Program-made: the position numbers and the translations under genes
In this document: in pieces, positions 22,565-30,890 of the stretch
Position numbering within the stretch: the first letter of the stretch is position 1
Layout of the letters: each line of letters begins with the position of its first letter
From: Acrocarpospora catenulata
GTDB lineage: Bacteria > Actinomycetota > Actinomycetes > Streptosporangiales > Streptosporangiaceae
Assembly: GCF_018476525.1 (NCBI RefSeq)
Contig: NZ_JAHCST010000086.1
Coordinates: 1-33,743 of the forward strand
Direction: 5' to 3'
Length of the DNA stretch: 33,743 nucleotides
Notes under the pieces: generated by a model
Seen by the model: only the letters and a program-made list of their open reading frames with translations
Databases searched by the model: none
Told to the model about the DNA's origin: nothing

Positions 22565-23577
22565 GAAAGCGAGAGTACGACGAGGACGACGTCAGGGTCA
22601 GGCCGGGCAAGGGATCCCGCCCCCGGACCCGGATCCGTCCTGCGCACACCCAGGCGGTCCGGGGTTTCGTCGTCGCCGTGGACCGCGGCCGCTACACCTG
22701 CCTGGTCGGCCCCGACGTGCCGCACAGCGGCCCTGGCACCCTGGTGGTGGCCATGAAGGCCCGCGAGCTCGGCCGCAAGGGCATCGTGGTCGGCGACCTG
22801 GTCGCCCTGGTCGGCGACGTGTCCGGGCGGCCGGACACGCTGGCCAGGATCGTGCGCCGGGAGGAGCGCACGTCCATGCTCCGGCGCAGCGCCGACGACA
22901 ACGACGAGATCGAGCGCCCGATCGTGGCCAACGCCGACCAGCTGGTCATCGTCACCGCGCTGGCCGACCCCGAGCCCCGGCCCCGGATGATCGACCGGGT
23001 GCTGGTGGCCGCCTTCGACGCCGACATCGACCCGCTGCTCTGCCTCACCAAGGCCGACCTGGCCGCCCCCGACGCGCTGGTCGCGCAGTACGAGCCGCTC
23101 GGCGTGCCGTACCTGGTGATCAGGAAGGGCGGCCCGCTGGACGAGCTCCGCGACCACCTGGTGAACCGGGTCAGCGTGCTGGTCGGGCATTCGGGGGTGG
23201 GCAAGTCGACGCTGGTCAACGCCCTGGTGCCCGGGGCGGAGCGGGCCGTCTCGCACGTCAACGAGGTGACCGGGCGGGGCCGGCACACCTCCACCTCGGC
23301 GGTCGCCCTGGAACTGCCGGAGGGCGGCTGGATCATCGACACCCCCGGGGTGCGCAGCTTCGGCCTGGGCCACGTGGAGACCGAGAACATCCTGGCCGCC
23401 TTCCCCGACCTCAACGAGGCCACCGTCGACTGCCCCAAGGGCTGCGCCCACCTGGACGAGGAGTGCGCGCTCAACCGTTTCGTGACGGCGGGACACGCCG
23501 AGGCGACGCGCCTGGAATCCCTCCGCCGGCTGCTGCTCGCCCGGGTGGGAACCCCGGAGGATGAGCGGGATCAGTGA
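22534..23577 (+). CDS. rsgA: Ribosome small-subunit-dependent GTPase A
   Basis: A circularly permuted GTPase that helps the 30S subunit mature. An N-terminal OB fold (residues about 40-105) is followed by G-motifs in permuted order: G4 TKAD, then G1 [14 protein letters not shown], then G3 DTPG; a C-terminal zinc site is [15 protein letters not shown] at 22534 (347 residues) lies inside aroA. The protein-like N-terminus [21 protein letters not shown] begins only at 22561, where CTGA would give a 4-base overlap with the aroA stop and GGGGAAG lies upstream; a CTG start (338 residues) is therefore a real alternative. Adjacent to aroA as in M. tuberculosis Rv3227-Rv3228. Confidence 0.93.
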   Translation: MARDARGSVLRKREYDEDDVRVRPGKGSRPRTRIRPAHTQAVRGFVVAVDRGRYTCLVGPDVPHSGPGTLVVAMKARELGRKGIVVGDLVALVGDVSGRPDTLARIVRREERTSMLRRSADDNDEIERPIVANADQLVIVTALADPEPRPRMIDRVLVAAFDADIDPLLCLTKADLAAPDALVAQYEPLGVPYLVIRKGGPLDELRDHLVNRVSVLVGHSGVGKSTLVNALVPGAERAVSHVNEVTGRGRHTSTSAVALELPEGGWIIDTPGVRSFGLGHVETENILAAFPDLNEATVDCPKGCAHLDEECALNRFVTAGHAEATRLESLRRLLLARVGTPEDERDQ

Positions 23578-23646
23578 GCTGGAGGGACCGTTTTGGGCCG
23601 ATCCTAGGCCTGATGCGGCCGGTTGCCACACGGTAGCGTTGTGTCC

Positions 23647-24429
23647 GTGATGGGTTATAGCGACGATCTGCGCCTCGCGCACGTGATGGCGGACGCCGCC
23701 GACGACATCACCATGCGCCGCTTCAAGGCCGTCGACCTGAAAATCGACACCAAACCCGACCTGACCCCGGTCAGCGACGCCGACCAGGCCGTCGAGGAGG
23801 CCATCCGCGGCACCCTGCGCCGGGCCCGCCCGCGCGACGCCGTGGTCGGTGAGGAGTTCGGCAAGACCGGGTACGGCATGCGCTCCTGGGTGATCGACCC
23901 GATCGACGGCACCAAGAACTACGTGCGCGGCGTGCCCGTCTGGGCCACTCTCATCGCGCTCATGGACGAGGGCCGGGTCGTGGTGGGCGTGGTCTCCGCC
24001 CCCGCGCTGCAACGCCGCTGGTGGGCCGCCAGGGAGAGCGGCGCCTGGACCGGCCGCAGCCTGACCAAGGCCACCCGCTGCCAGGTCTCGGCGGTCAGCC
24101 GCCTGGACGACGCCTCGCTCTCCTACTCCGAGCTGTCGGAGTGGGAGCAGGCCGACCGGCTGGGTGAGTTCCTCGAGCTGACCCGCGGCGTCTGGCGCAC
24201 CCGCGCGTACGGGGACTTCTGGTCGCACGTGATGGTGGCTGAGGGATCGGTGGACATCTCCGCCGAGCCGGAGCTGTCGCCGTGGGACATGGCCGCCCTC
24301 ACGGTGATCGTGGAGGAGGCGGGCGGGCGGTGCACCGGGCTGGACGGCGACTCGCCGCTGGCGGCGGGCAACCTGGTGGCCAGCAACGGCCTGCTCCACG
24401 ACGAGGTGCTCAAGCGCCTCGGTGGCTAG
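23647..24429 (+). CDS. hisN: Histidinol-phosphatase, inositol monophosphatase family
   Basis: A 260-residue Mg-dependent phosphatase. The IMPase signature is complete: VVGEEFG, WVIDPIDGTKNYVRG (metal-binding Asp residues) and SPWDMAALTVIVEEAGG. Actinobacterial members of this subgroup beside aroA and rsgA are the HisN histidinol-phosphatases; a fructose-1,6-bisphosphate or inositol-phosphate role is possible without assay. GTG at 23647 is chosen because TAGCGT (23634-23639) lies 7 bases upstream; ATG at 23650 and earlier TTG or GTG codons are alternatives. Convergent with a small unknown gene. Confidence 0.88.
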   Translation: MMGYSDDLRLAHVMADAADDITMRRFKAVDLKIDTKPDLTPVSDADQAVEEAIRGTLRRARPRDAVVGEEFGKTGYGMRSWVIDPIDGTKNYVRGVPVWATLIALMDEGRVVVGVVSAPALQRRWWAARESGAWTGRSLTKATRCQVSAVSRLDDASLSYSELSEWEQADRLGEFLELTRGVWRTRAYGDFWSHVMVAEGSVDISAEPELSPWDMAALTVIVEEAGGRCTGLDGDSPLAAGNLVASNGLLHDEVLKRLGG

Positions 24430-24468
24430 TACTGACGGGAAACCTGCTCATCAGCCTGCCACCCTGGT

Positions 24469-24486
24469 GTCCTGTCAGGTCAGGAC
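24469..24486. terminator. Weak hairpin between convergent genes
   Basis: GTCCTG (24469-24474) and CAGGAC (24481-24486) form a 6-bp stem with a 6-base loop in the 88-bp gap between hisN and the small minus-strand gene. It may end one or both transcripts. Confidence 0.35.
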
Positions 24487-24517
24487 CGTAGTGGCAGTCC
24501 ATTTAGCAACTTTCCCA

Positions 24518-24793
24518 TTAGTACACCCGGCCGGCGAACAGGTCGGCCCAGGTCTGCTCCGCCCGGAGTGACCGCATGCGGTCGGTCTCCTCGATGACGC
24601 CGGTCTGCAGGGTCGTGCGCCGGATGAAGTACTGTCCGGCGGCGCCCACGAACTCGTAGACCACCCCCCGGCACGAGCACGAGTGGGCCCTGACCCGCTC
24701 CCGGTCGGTCCACCGCAGGCCGGGGCGCCAGGTCAGCGCCTTGGCATCCGGTTCCGGGCGAGTCGGGACGTGCGGGCCGTGGTAGCTGGTCAT
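24518..24793 (-). CDS. Small unknown protein with CxC motif
   Basis: A 91-residue soluble protein of no family I recognise. It opens with a basic, Pro-rich part (MTSYHGPHVPTRPEPDAK), has WRPGLRWTDRERVRAHSCSCRG with a CSC pair, a beta-rich stretch VVYEFVGAAGQYFIRRTT, and ends LRAEQTWADLFAGRVY. ATG at 24793 is chosen for GGAAAGG just upstream; longer forms from 24880 would enter the promoter region. It is divergent from an XRE/TPR regulator. In actinomycetes such regulators commonly have a small partner gene beside them (often DUF397), and this may be an analogous partner, though it is not a DUF397 protein by sequence. Codon use is typical of the genome, so it is probably real. Confidence 0.65.
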   Translation of the reverse strand: MTSYHGPHVPTRPEPDAKALTWRPGLRWTDRERVRAHSCSCRGVVYEFVGAAGQYFIRRTTLQTGVIEETDRMRSLRAEQTWADLFAGRVY

Positions 24794-24929
24794 GGCCTTT
24801 CCACGGGAACCTGTCCTGGTGAGAGCCTCCATGTGAGGCATCCTCATCACCACCGCTCGAAAGCCGGAATACACAACCACGATCAGAAATGCGACTATTC
24901 GCGAGACGAATACCTGCGTGACGGCGCGG

Positions 24930-24950
24930 ATGACGGTAACTTACGGTCAT
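24930..24950. promoter_or_regulatory. 21-bp palindromic operator on the XRE/TPR start codon
   Basis: The left arm ATGACGGTAA (24930-24939) and right arm TTACGGTCAT (24941-24950) mirror each other at 9 of 10 positions around a central C. The palindrome covers a -10 element TAACTT (24937-24942) and the first two bases of the ATG at 24949, which is 6 bases from that -10. Binding there would block a leaderless promoter. Confidence 0.65.
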
Positions 24951-26202
24951 GGGTCATGACGGAAACGGTTTATCGCCCGAATTCTGGGCCCGTCCCCGGG
25001 TCGCCGACGCGCTCAACAAGTGCGACATGGCGACCCTCCTTGATGAGGTCCGCGCCGCCCAGGGGTGGACCCAGAGCCGACTCGCCCATGAGGTCGGCTA
25101 CTCGCAGAGCTGGGTGTCGAAGGTCCTGCGGGGGCACCAGATGCTCTCGGTGGACCAGATCCGCGACGTCGCCCGCACGCTCGGCGTCCCCCAGTACCTG
25201 CTCCGGATTGGCGACCGGGGAGGTGAGGATCCCACGAAACGCCGCGACTTCAGCAAGATAGCCTTCCTGGCCGCGCTCCCGGTGGCGCCCTCCATCTCCT
25301 ACCGGGCCGCCGACGAGACCACCGCCGCCTCGCTGGCCGCGATCACCGGCGCCCAGCGGCGGCTGGAGGCCGACACCCCCGCCCGGGAACTGGCCCGCGG
25401 CGCGGTCGCCCACGTGGAGCTGACCAAACGCGCGCTGGCCCGGTCGGCCGAGACGCCGTTCGCCGTGGAGGTCTGCCCCACGGTCAGCGAGGCCGCCGGG
25501 TTCGCGGCCTGGCTGCACGCCGACATGCAGGACATCGGCACCGCGCGCATGTTCTACCGGTTCGCCGTGGACTCGGCGCGCCGGGCCGATCATCCGCTGC
25601 TTGAGGCGTACATGCTGGGCAGCCTGGCCGCCTTCGAGATCGACCACGACGACCCGCAACTGGGTCTTTCCATGATCGCCCAGGCCCGGGCGCAGTGCGG
25701 CGCCAAGCCGCCGCCCACCGCGCGCGCCTGGCTGGCCTGCATCGAGGCGCTGGGCCACGCCGCCCGGCTGGACGTCTCCGCCGCGTTACGGTGCTTACGC
25801 GAGGCTGAACAGGCGGTGGCGGCCGGGCAACGCATGGAGTCGCCGCCGTGGCCCTGGGTGTTCCCCTTCGACCCGGGCAAACTGGCCGGTTACCGTGCGC
25901 TGGTGATGGTCCGGCTGAGCCGCCCGCAGGACGCCGTGGCCGCGTTCGCCGAGTCGCTCATCTCGGTGCGGCCCGCCGCCAAGCAGCAGGCGCTGCTGAT
26001 GCTGGAGGTGGCCACCGCCCGGCGTATGGCCGGGGAACTTGACGAAGCGTTCACTTTGGCGCAGGAAGCGCTCAAGGCGGGCGTGGTCTACTCCTCGGAG
26101 CGGGTGCTCCAGCGGGTGCGCCGATTCCGGCGGGACTACGAGGGTCCCCCGTCGTTGCTGGTCCGCGAGTTCGACGAGCGGCTCAGGTCCACGTCGCTGT
26201 GA
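24949..26202 (+). CDS. XRE-family regulator with TPR-like C-terminus
   Basis: A 417-residue regulator. The HTH lies at residues about 28-80 (LLDEVRAAQGWTQSRLAHEVGYSQSWVSKVLRGHQML), followed by an alpha-helical repeat region to the end. Several Ala-rich helix pairs are visible, for instance ARMFYRFAVDSARRADHPLLEAYMLGSL and SAALRCLREAEQAVAAG, suggesting TPR repeats that bind a peptide or small ligand. This is the architecture of large actinobacterial HTH-TPR regulators that often control a neighbouring small gene. A palindrome overlaps its promoter and start codon, pointing to autoregulation and control of the divergent small gene. It ends in a strong hairpin that includes its stop codon. Confidence 0.88.
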   Translation: MGHDGNGLSPEFWARPRVADALNKCDMATLLDEVRAAQGWTQSRLAHEVGYSQSWVSKVLRGHQMLSVDQIRDVARTLGVPQYLLRIGDRGGEDPTKRRDFSKIAFLAALPVAPSISYRAADETTAASLAAITGAQRRLEADTPARELARGAVAHVELTKRALARSAETPFAVEVCPTVSEAAGFAAWLHADMQDIGTARMFYRFAVDSARRADHPLLEAYMLGSLAAFEIDHDDPQLGLSMIAQARAQCGAKPPPTARAWLACIEALGHAARLDVSAALRCLREAEQAVAAGQRMESPPWPWVFPFDPGKLAGYRALVMVRLSRPQDAVAAFAESLISVRPAAKQQALLMLEVATARRMAGELDEAFTLAQEALKAGVVYSSERVLQRVRRFRRDYEGPPSLLVREFDERLRSTSL

Positions 26203-26232
26203 TCGGGTGCGGGCGTCGCCCGTACCCGATCA
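26200..26232 (+). terminator. Strong terminator containing the regulator's stop codon
   Basis: Bases 26200-26214 pair with 26218-26232 (15 pairs, one G-U wobble, GTC loop). The stem starts with the TGA stop codon itself (TGATCGGGT ... ACCCGATCA). There is no U tract. It isolates the XRE gene from pst. Confidence 0.8.
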
Positions 26233-26307
26233 GATGAACCACCAACCCGCGACAAGCCTGTGACCTGCTCGTTATCAGGCAAAAGTGCCACAAGTGCGAC
26301 CCAGGCC

Positions 26308-26351
26308 GTTCATTATGCGTTCACCTTCGTAAGGTGCTCAGGTCACCTTGG
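26308..26351 (+). promoter_or_regulatory. PHO-box-like direct repeats upstream of pstS
   Basis: Two adjoining 11-bp units begin GTTCA at 26308 and 26319 (GTTCATTATGC and GTTCACCTTCG). A further unit GGTCACCTTGG at 26341 is in phase (22 bases later, 9/11 like the second). This matches the GTTCACC direct-repeat operator of PhoP in Streptomyces. A -10-like TACCGT lies at 26357-26362, so the repeats sit over the -35 region as in activated pho promoters. Confidence 0.75.
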
Positions 26352-26399
26352 CTGCCTACCGTCCTACCCGTTGATGAAACAAGTGGGAGGACAAAGACC

Positions 26400-27395
26400 G
26401 TGAAGTATGCAGGTCGACTCGCCGCGGTGACCCTGGCCGGCGTGCTCTCGCTCGCTGCGTGCGGCGGCGGCGACGCGGGCACCGAGGCCGAACCCGGAGC
26501 CACCACCGCGGCTTCCGAGGGAGCCGAGACGGCCCCGGCCGCGCTGAGCGGCGAGATCAAGATCGACGGCTCCAGCACCGTCGCACCGCTGACCCAGGCG
26601 GCAGCCGAGATCTTCGGCGAGGAGCAGCCCACCGTCAAGATCGCCGTGGGCACCTCGGGCACCGGCGGCGGCTTCGAGAAGTTCTGCGCCGGGGAGACCG
26701 ACGTCTCCGACGCCTCCCGGCCGATCAAGGACGAGGAGAAGGCGAACTGCGCCGCCAAGAGCATCAACTTCAGCGAGCTCACCGTCGCGGTGGACGCGCT
26801 GACCGTGGTCGTGCCCAAGGAGAACACCTGGGCCACCTGCCTCACCGTCGACCAGCTCAAGAAGGCCTGGGAGCCGGCCGCCGAGGGCAAGGTCATGTCC
26901 TGGAAGGACATCGACGGCAAGTTCCCGGACGAGCCGCTGAAGCTGTACGGCCCCGGCACCGACTCCGGCACCTTCGACTACTTCACCGGCGAGGTGAACG
27001 GTGAGGAGGGCGCCAGCCGCAAGGACTACAGCCCGAGCGAGAACGACAACGACATCGTCAACGGTGTCGCCGGCGCCAAGGGCGGCCTGGGCTACTTCGG
27101 CTTCACCTACTTCGAAGAGAACATGGACAAGCTGAACGCGGTCCAGATCGACTCCGGCTCCGGCTGCGTCACCCCGAGCGTGGAGACCGCGCAGAACGGC
27201 ACCTACACCCCGCTCTCCCGCCCGCTGTTCATCTACCCGTCCACCGCCGCCGTGAAGCGGCCCGAGGTCGCGGCCTTCCTCGACTTCTACGTGGCCAACA
27301 TCAACAGCATCGCGAAGGACGCCAAGTTCATCCCGCTGAACGCGGAGCAGGAGGCCAAGCTCAAGTCCGACCTGACCGCCCTCAAGGCGAGCTGA
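26400..27395 (+). CDS. pstS: Phosphate ABC transporter substrate-binding lipoprotein
   Basis: A 331-residue extracytoplasmic phosphate-binding protein. A signal peptide (KYAGRLAAVTLAGVLSLAAC) ends in the lipobox LAAC, so it is lipid-anchored. The mature protein starts with a Gly/Thr/Ala/Glu linker and then has IDGSSTVAPLTQAAAE, VGTSGTGGGFEKFCAGETDVSDASRPI and GTDSGTFDYFTGEV, the phosphate-contact loops of PstS. GTG at 26400 has GGGAGG 9 bases upstream; the open frame further up lies in the promoter. First gene of pstSCAB, controlled by the PHO-box-like repeats. The TGA overlaps the pstC ATG by one base. Confidence 0.96.
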   Translation: MKYAGRLAAVTLAGVLSLAACGGGDAGTEAEPGATTAASEGAETAPAALSGEIKIDGSSTVAPLTQAAAEIFGEEQPTVKIAVGTSGTGGGFEKFCAGETDVSDASRPIKDEEKANCAAKSINFSELTVAVDALTVVVPKENTWATCLTVDQLKKAWEPAAEGKVMSWKDIDGKFPDEPLKLYGPGTDSGTFDYFTGEVNGEEGASRKDYSPSENDNDIVNGVAGAKGGLGYFGFTYFEENMDKLNAVQIDSGSGCVTPSVETAQNGTYTPLSRPLFIYPSTAAVKRPEVAAFLDFYVANINSIAKDAKFIPLNAEQEAKLKSDLTALKAS

Positions 27396-28330
27396 TGTCG
27401 GCACCGGCCAACGCGGCCGCGCCAGGCAAGTCCCTGGCGCGGTCGCGCCCGCGTTACGGCGAGTACCTGATCAAGGCGATCCTGCTGATCGCCGCCCTGG
27501 TCTCCATCGCCACCACGGTCGGCATCGTGACCGCGCTGGTGGAGCCCACCATCGAGTTCTTCTCCGAGGTGAGCCTCGGGCAGTTCTTCGGCTCGACGAC
27601 CTGGGGGCCGCTGTTCAACCCTCCGGCGTTCGGGGTGTGGCCGATCATCGTGGCCACGCTGGAGATCACGCTCATCGCCATCATCGTCGCGGTGCCGCTC
27701 GGCCTGGCCGCCGCGATCTTCCTGTCCGAGTACGCCACCCCGCGCGTCCGCCGCATCTGCAAGCCGATCCTTGAGGTGCTGGCCGGCGTGCCCACGGTGG
27801 TCTTCGGCTTCTTCGCCCTCACTTTCGTCACTCCGCTGCTCAAGGACTGGTTCCCCTTCCTGGAGCTGGAGTCCAAGAACGCGCTCAGCGCCGGCCTGCT
27901 GGTGGGCGTGATGATCATCCCCATCGTGGCCTCGCTCTCCGAGGACGCCATGACCGCCGTCCCCAACGGCCTGCGCGAGGGCTCCTTCGCGCTCGGGGCG
28001 TCCAAGATGATCACCTCGGTCCGGGTCGTGGTGCCCGCCGCGTTCTCCGGCATCGTGGCCGCGGTCATCCTGGCCATCTCCCGGGCCGCCGGCGAGACGA
28101 TGATCGTCGCCATCGCGGGCGGCTTCAAGTCGGTGTTCACCCTGAACCCGGCCGACGAGATGGCCACCATGGCCGCGTTCATCGCCCAGGCCGGGTCGGG
28201 TGACGCCTCGGTCGGCTCCATCCCGTACAAGACGATCTTCGCGGTGGGTTCGCTGCTGTTCATCATGACGTTCGCGATGAACTACGTCAGCGCCCGCATG
28301 GTTCAGAAATATCGTGAGGTGTACGAGTAA
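27395..28330 (+). CDS. pstC: Phosphate ABC transporter permease PstC
   Basis: A 311-residue membrane permease with about six TM helices. After a basic cytoplasmic N-terminus comes the first TM (AILLIAALVSIATTVGIVTAL), a periplasmic loop, and the BPD_transp_1 domain. The EAA-like loop is LREGSFALGASKMITSVRVVVPAAFSGIVAAVILAISRAAGETM. Together with PstA it forms the channel. Stop and next start overlap by one base (TAATG). Confidence 0.96.
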   Translation: MSAPANAAAPGKSLARSRPRYGEYLIKAILLIAALVSIATTVGIVTALVEPTIEFFSEVSLGQFFGSTTWGPLFNPPAFGVWPIIVATLEITLIAIIVAVPLGLAAAIFLSEYATPRVRRICKPILEVLAGVPTVVFGFFALTFVTPLLKDWFPFLELESKNALSAGLLVGVMIIPIVASLSEDAMTAVPNGLREGSFALGASKMITSVRVVVPAAFSGIVAAVILAISRAAGETMIVAIAGGFKSVFTLNPADEMATMAAFIAQAGSGDASVGSIPYKTIFAVGSLLFIMTFAMNYVSARMVQKYREVYE

Positions 28331-29220
28331 TGGCCGTGCTCTCCACCCCGAAGTCGGCCGTCCAGCTCGCCAGCAAGGGACGGCCGCTCAAGGAGCACCT
28401 GTTCCGGATCGCCCTCCTGTCCAGTCTGGCGATCGCCCTCATCTTCCTCGGCATGCTCCTGATCTACACGCTCGAGGAGGGCTGGGGCCGGCTCAACCCG
28501 ATGCTCTGGGAGAACATGCCGTCCATCCGGCGCCCGGAGACCGCCGGCATCCAGTCCGGCATCTTCGGCACCCTGTGGATCATCTCCCTCACCGCGCTGA
28601 TGGCCCTGCCCACCGGCATCCTGGCGGCGATCTACCTGGAGGAGTACGCCGACCGCGGCCGCTGGTACAACAAGATCATCGAGCTGAACATCAGCAACCT
28701 GGCCGCCGTGCCCTCCATCGTCTACGGCATCCTCGGCCTGGGCATCATCGCCCGCTGGCTGCAGTTCGGCTTCACCGTGATGACCGGCGCGATCACCATC
28801 TCCCTGCTGGTCCTGCCGATCGTCATCATCTCCGCCCGGGAGGCCATCCGGGCGGTTCCGCCGTCCATCAGGGAAGGCTCGCTGGCCCTGGGCGCCACCC
28901 AGTGGCAGACCATCTGGCGCCAGGTGCTGCCCGCCTCCATCCCCGGCATCGCCACCGGATCCATCCTCGCCCTCTCCCGGGCCATCGGCGAAGCCGCCCC
29001 CTTCCTCATGCTCGGCGCCGCCACCCTGGTGCGGTTCAACCCCGAGGGCGTCTGGAGCAGCTTCACCGTGCTGCCCCTGCAGATCTACAACTTCATCAGC
29101 CAGTCCCGTGAGGAGTTCCACGTCCTCGCCGCCGCCGCGATCGTGGTCCTGCTCGCCATCCTGCTGGTGATGAACTCCGTCGCCATCTGGCTCCGTAACC
29201 GCTACCAGAAGCGCTGGTGA
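28330..29220 (+). CDS. pstA: Phosphate ABC transporter permease PstA
   Basis: A 296-residue permease, partner of PstC. First TM near residues 28-48 ([22 protein letters not shown]), then the BPD_transp_1 core with [36 protein letters not shown] and the ATPase-contact loop [43 protein letters not shown]. The last TM is near the C-terminus. The TGA overlaps the pstB GTG in GTGA. Confidence 0.96.
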   Translation: MAVLSTPKSAVQLASKGRPLKEHLFRIALLSSLAIALIFLGMLLIYTLEEGWGRLNPMLWENMPSIRRPETAGIQSGIFGTLWIISLTALMALPTGILAAIYLEEYADRGRWYNKIIELNISNLAAVPSIVYGILGLGIIARWLQFGFTVMTGAITISLLVLPIVIISAREAIRAVPPSIREGSLALGATQWQTIWRQVLPASIPGIATGSILALSRAIGEAAPFLMLGAATLVRFNPEGVWSSFTVLPLQIYNFISQSREEFHVLAAAAIVVLLAILLVMNSVAIWLRNRYQKRW

Positions 29221-30089
29221 ATCCCTTGAACCACGGAACGACTCAGGCAGGCAAAGTGTCCCAGCCCAACGTGACCATCCGCGGCCCCGAAGTCCCGAAC
29301 ACCCCCGGCTCGCTCGACCCGGTGTTCACGGTCGAGGATCTCAGCGTCTTCTACGGCGACTACGAGGCCGTCCGCAACGTGGACATGATGATCGGCCGCC
29401 GCGAGATCACCGCCATGATCGGCCCGTCCGGCTGCGGCAAGAGCACCGTGCTCCGCTGCTTCAACCGGATGAACGACCTCATCCCCGGCGCGCACATCAA
29501 GGGCAAGATCCTCTACCACGACGAGAACCTGTACGGCGACCACGTCGACCCGATCGAGGTCCGCCGCCGGATCGGCATGGTCTTCCAGAAGCCCAACCCG
29601 TTCCCCAAGTCCATCTACGAGAACGTCGCGTACGGGCCCAAGGTCAACGGCATCAAGCGCAACATGGACACCGTGGTCGAGGAGGCGCTGACCAAGGCCG
29701 CCCTCTGGGACGAGGTCAAGGACAAGCTCAAGCAGAACGCGCTCTCCCTGTCCGGCGGACAGCAGCAGCGCCTCTGCATCGCCCGGGCCATCGCGGTCAA
29801 GCCCGAGGTCATCCTGATGGACGAGCCCTGCTCCGCGCTCGACCCGATCGCCACCACGAAGATCGAGGACCTGATGCAGGAGCTGCGTCAGGAGTACACG
29901 ATCCTCATCGTCACCCACAACATGCAGCAGGCGGCCCGGGTCTCCGACCGCACCGCCTTCTTCACCGCCGAGGTCGACGACGCCGGGGTCCGCCACGGTC
30001 GCCTGGTCGAGTTCGACCAGACCACTCGGATCTTCACCAAGCCGAGCGACAAACGGACCGAGGACTACATCACCGGACGCTTCGGCTGA
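29217..30089 (+). CDS. pstB: Phosphate ABC transporter ATP-binding protein
   Basis: A 290-residue ABC ATPase that powers phosphate import. After about 35 residues of variable N-terminus: Walker [22 protein letters not shown]-loop VFQKPNPFP, signature LSGGQQQRL, Walker [17 protein letters not shown] and the switch His in [15 protein letters not shown]. The length is slightly above typical PstB because of the N-terminal extension; a start closer to [16 protein letters not shown] is possible, but GTG at 29217 couples with pstA. PhoU does not follow; instead an OmpR-type regulator does. Confidence 0.96.
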   Translation: MNPLNHGTTQAGKVSQPNVTIRGPEVPNTPGSLDPVFTVEDLSVFYGDYEAVRNVDMMIGRREITAMIGPSGCGKSTVLRCFNRMNDLIPGAHIKGKILYHDENLYGDHVDPIEVRRRIGMVFQKPNPFPKSIYENVAYGPKVNGIKRNMDTVVEEALTKAALWDEVKDKLKQNALSLSGGQQQRLCIARAIAVKPEVILMDEPCSALDPIATTKIEDLMQELRQEYTILIVTHNMQQAARVSDRTAFFTAEVDDAGVRHGRLVEFDQTTRIFTKPSDKRTEDYITGRFG

Positions 30090-30146
30090 CCGGCTGCTTC
30101 TTGGCTGTTTCTGGCCGCCTCTGGCGCTCGAACTGGGAGGACCCGG

Positions 30147-30848
30147 GTGACGGCACCCGCAGTGGAGGGGGACACGCGATCGGCACCCATGCTCCTGGTC
30201 GCCGACCCCGACAGCGACCTCGTGCAGGCGCTGACGGCCGAGCTCGAATCGGAGGGCATCGAGGTCACCGGCGTGTTCGACGGGGCGCAGGCCCTGCTGC
30301 AGGCAGGCGCCCTGCGCCCCGACGCCGTGCTGATCAGTGCCTCGCTGCCCATCATCGGGCCGGTCGACTTCGTCCGGGCGGTACGGCTCGCGCGTTCCAT
30401 ACCCGTACTGCTCGGCGTCGGCGAAGGCTACGCTGAGCAGGCCATGGAGGCCCTCGCGGCCGGGGCGACCGCCTGCGTCGCCCGGCCGTACCGGGTGCCC
30501 GAGCTGCTGCCCCTCGTCCAGGCCGCCTTCCGGCGGCAGGGCATCCAGCGGACCGTGCTCACCATCGGGGAGGTCTCGCTGGATGTCACGGCGTACCAGG
30601 TCAAGGTCGGGGGACGGATCGTGCATCTGCCGCTGCGCGAGTTCGAACTTCTCCACTACCTGATGCGCAACGCCGATCGCACGGTGACCCGCGAACAGAT
30701 CATGCGACACGTCTGGCACTCCGCGGACGCCATGTCCACCAACACCATCGCCGTCCACGTCAAACGGCTACGCGCCCGCCTGGGCGACGAGGACGACAAA
30801 CTCATCCAAACCGTCCGCGGCGTCGGCTACCGCCTCATCACCCCCTGA
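30147..30848 (+). CDS. OmpR/PhoB-family regulator with degenerate receiver domain
   Basis: A 233-residue protein with a receiver-like domain (residues 14-130) and an intact winged-helix output domain (138-232: LPLREFELLHYLMRNADRTVTREQIMRHVWH ... VHVKRLRARLGDEDDKLIQTVRGVGYRL). The receiver lacks the phosphorylation site: where PDLVLLD is expected it reads PDAVLIS, so the acceptor Asp is Ser64. The conserved Lys is Arg113 (ARP), the switch Thr is missing, and only one of the two N-terminal acids remains (Asp20, then Pro). It therefore cannot be controlled by normal phosphorylation. No histidine kinase is nearby. GTG at 30147 has GGGAGGA upstream, and the 57-bp gap from pstB suggests cotranscription. 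Its targets may be pst or wider nutrient genes; GlnR is a comparable unphosphorylated OmpR-type regulator, though not clearly the same. Confidence 0.88.
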   Translation: MTAPAVEGDTRSAPMLLVADPDSDLVQALTAELESEGIEVTGVFDGAQALLQAGALRPDAVLISASLPIIGPVDFVRAVRLARSIPVLLGVGEGYAEQAMEALAAGATACVARPYRVPELLPLVQAAFRRQGIQRTVLTIGEVSLDVTAYQVKVGGRIVHLPLREFELLHYLMRNADRTVTREQIMRHVWHSADAMSTNTIAVHVKRLRARLGDEDDKLIQTVRGVGYRLITP

Positions 30849-30857
30849 CCTCGGGCG

Positions 30858-30871
30858 CCCCTTCGGCGGGG
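30858..30871. terminator. Short GC hairpin between convergent genes
   Basis: CCCC (30858-30861) and GGGG (30868-30871) flank a TTCGGC loop in the 42-bp gap between the regulator and the serine hydrolase. Weak, but no other terminator is seen there. Confidence 0.3.
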
Positions 30872-30890
30872 GTTCGGCCTGCGGGCGGTT

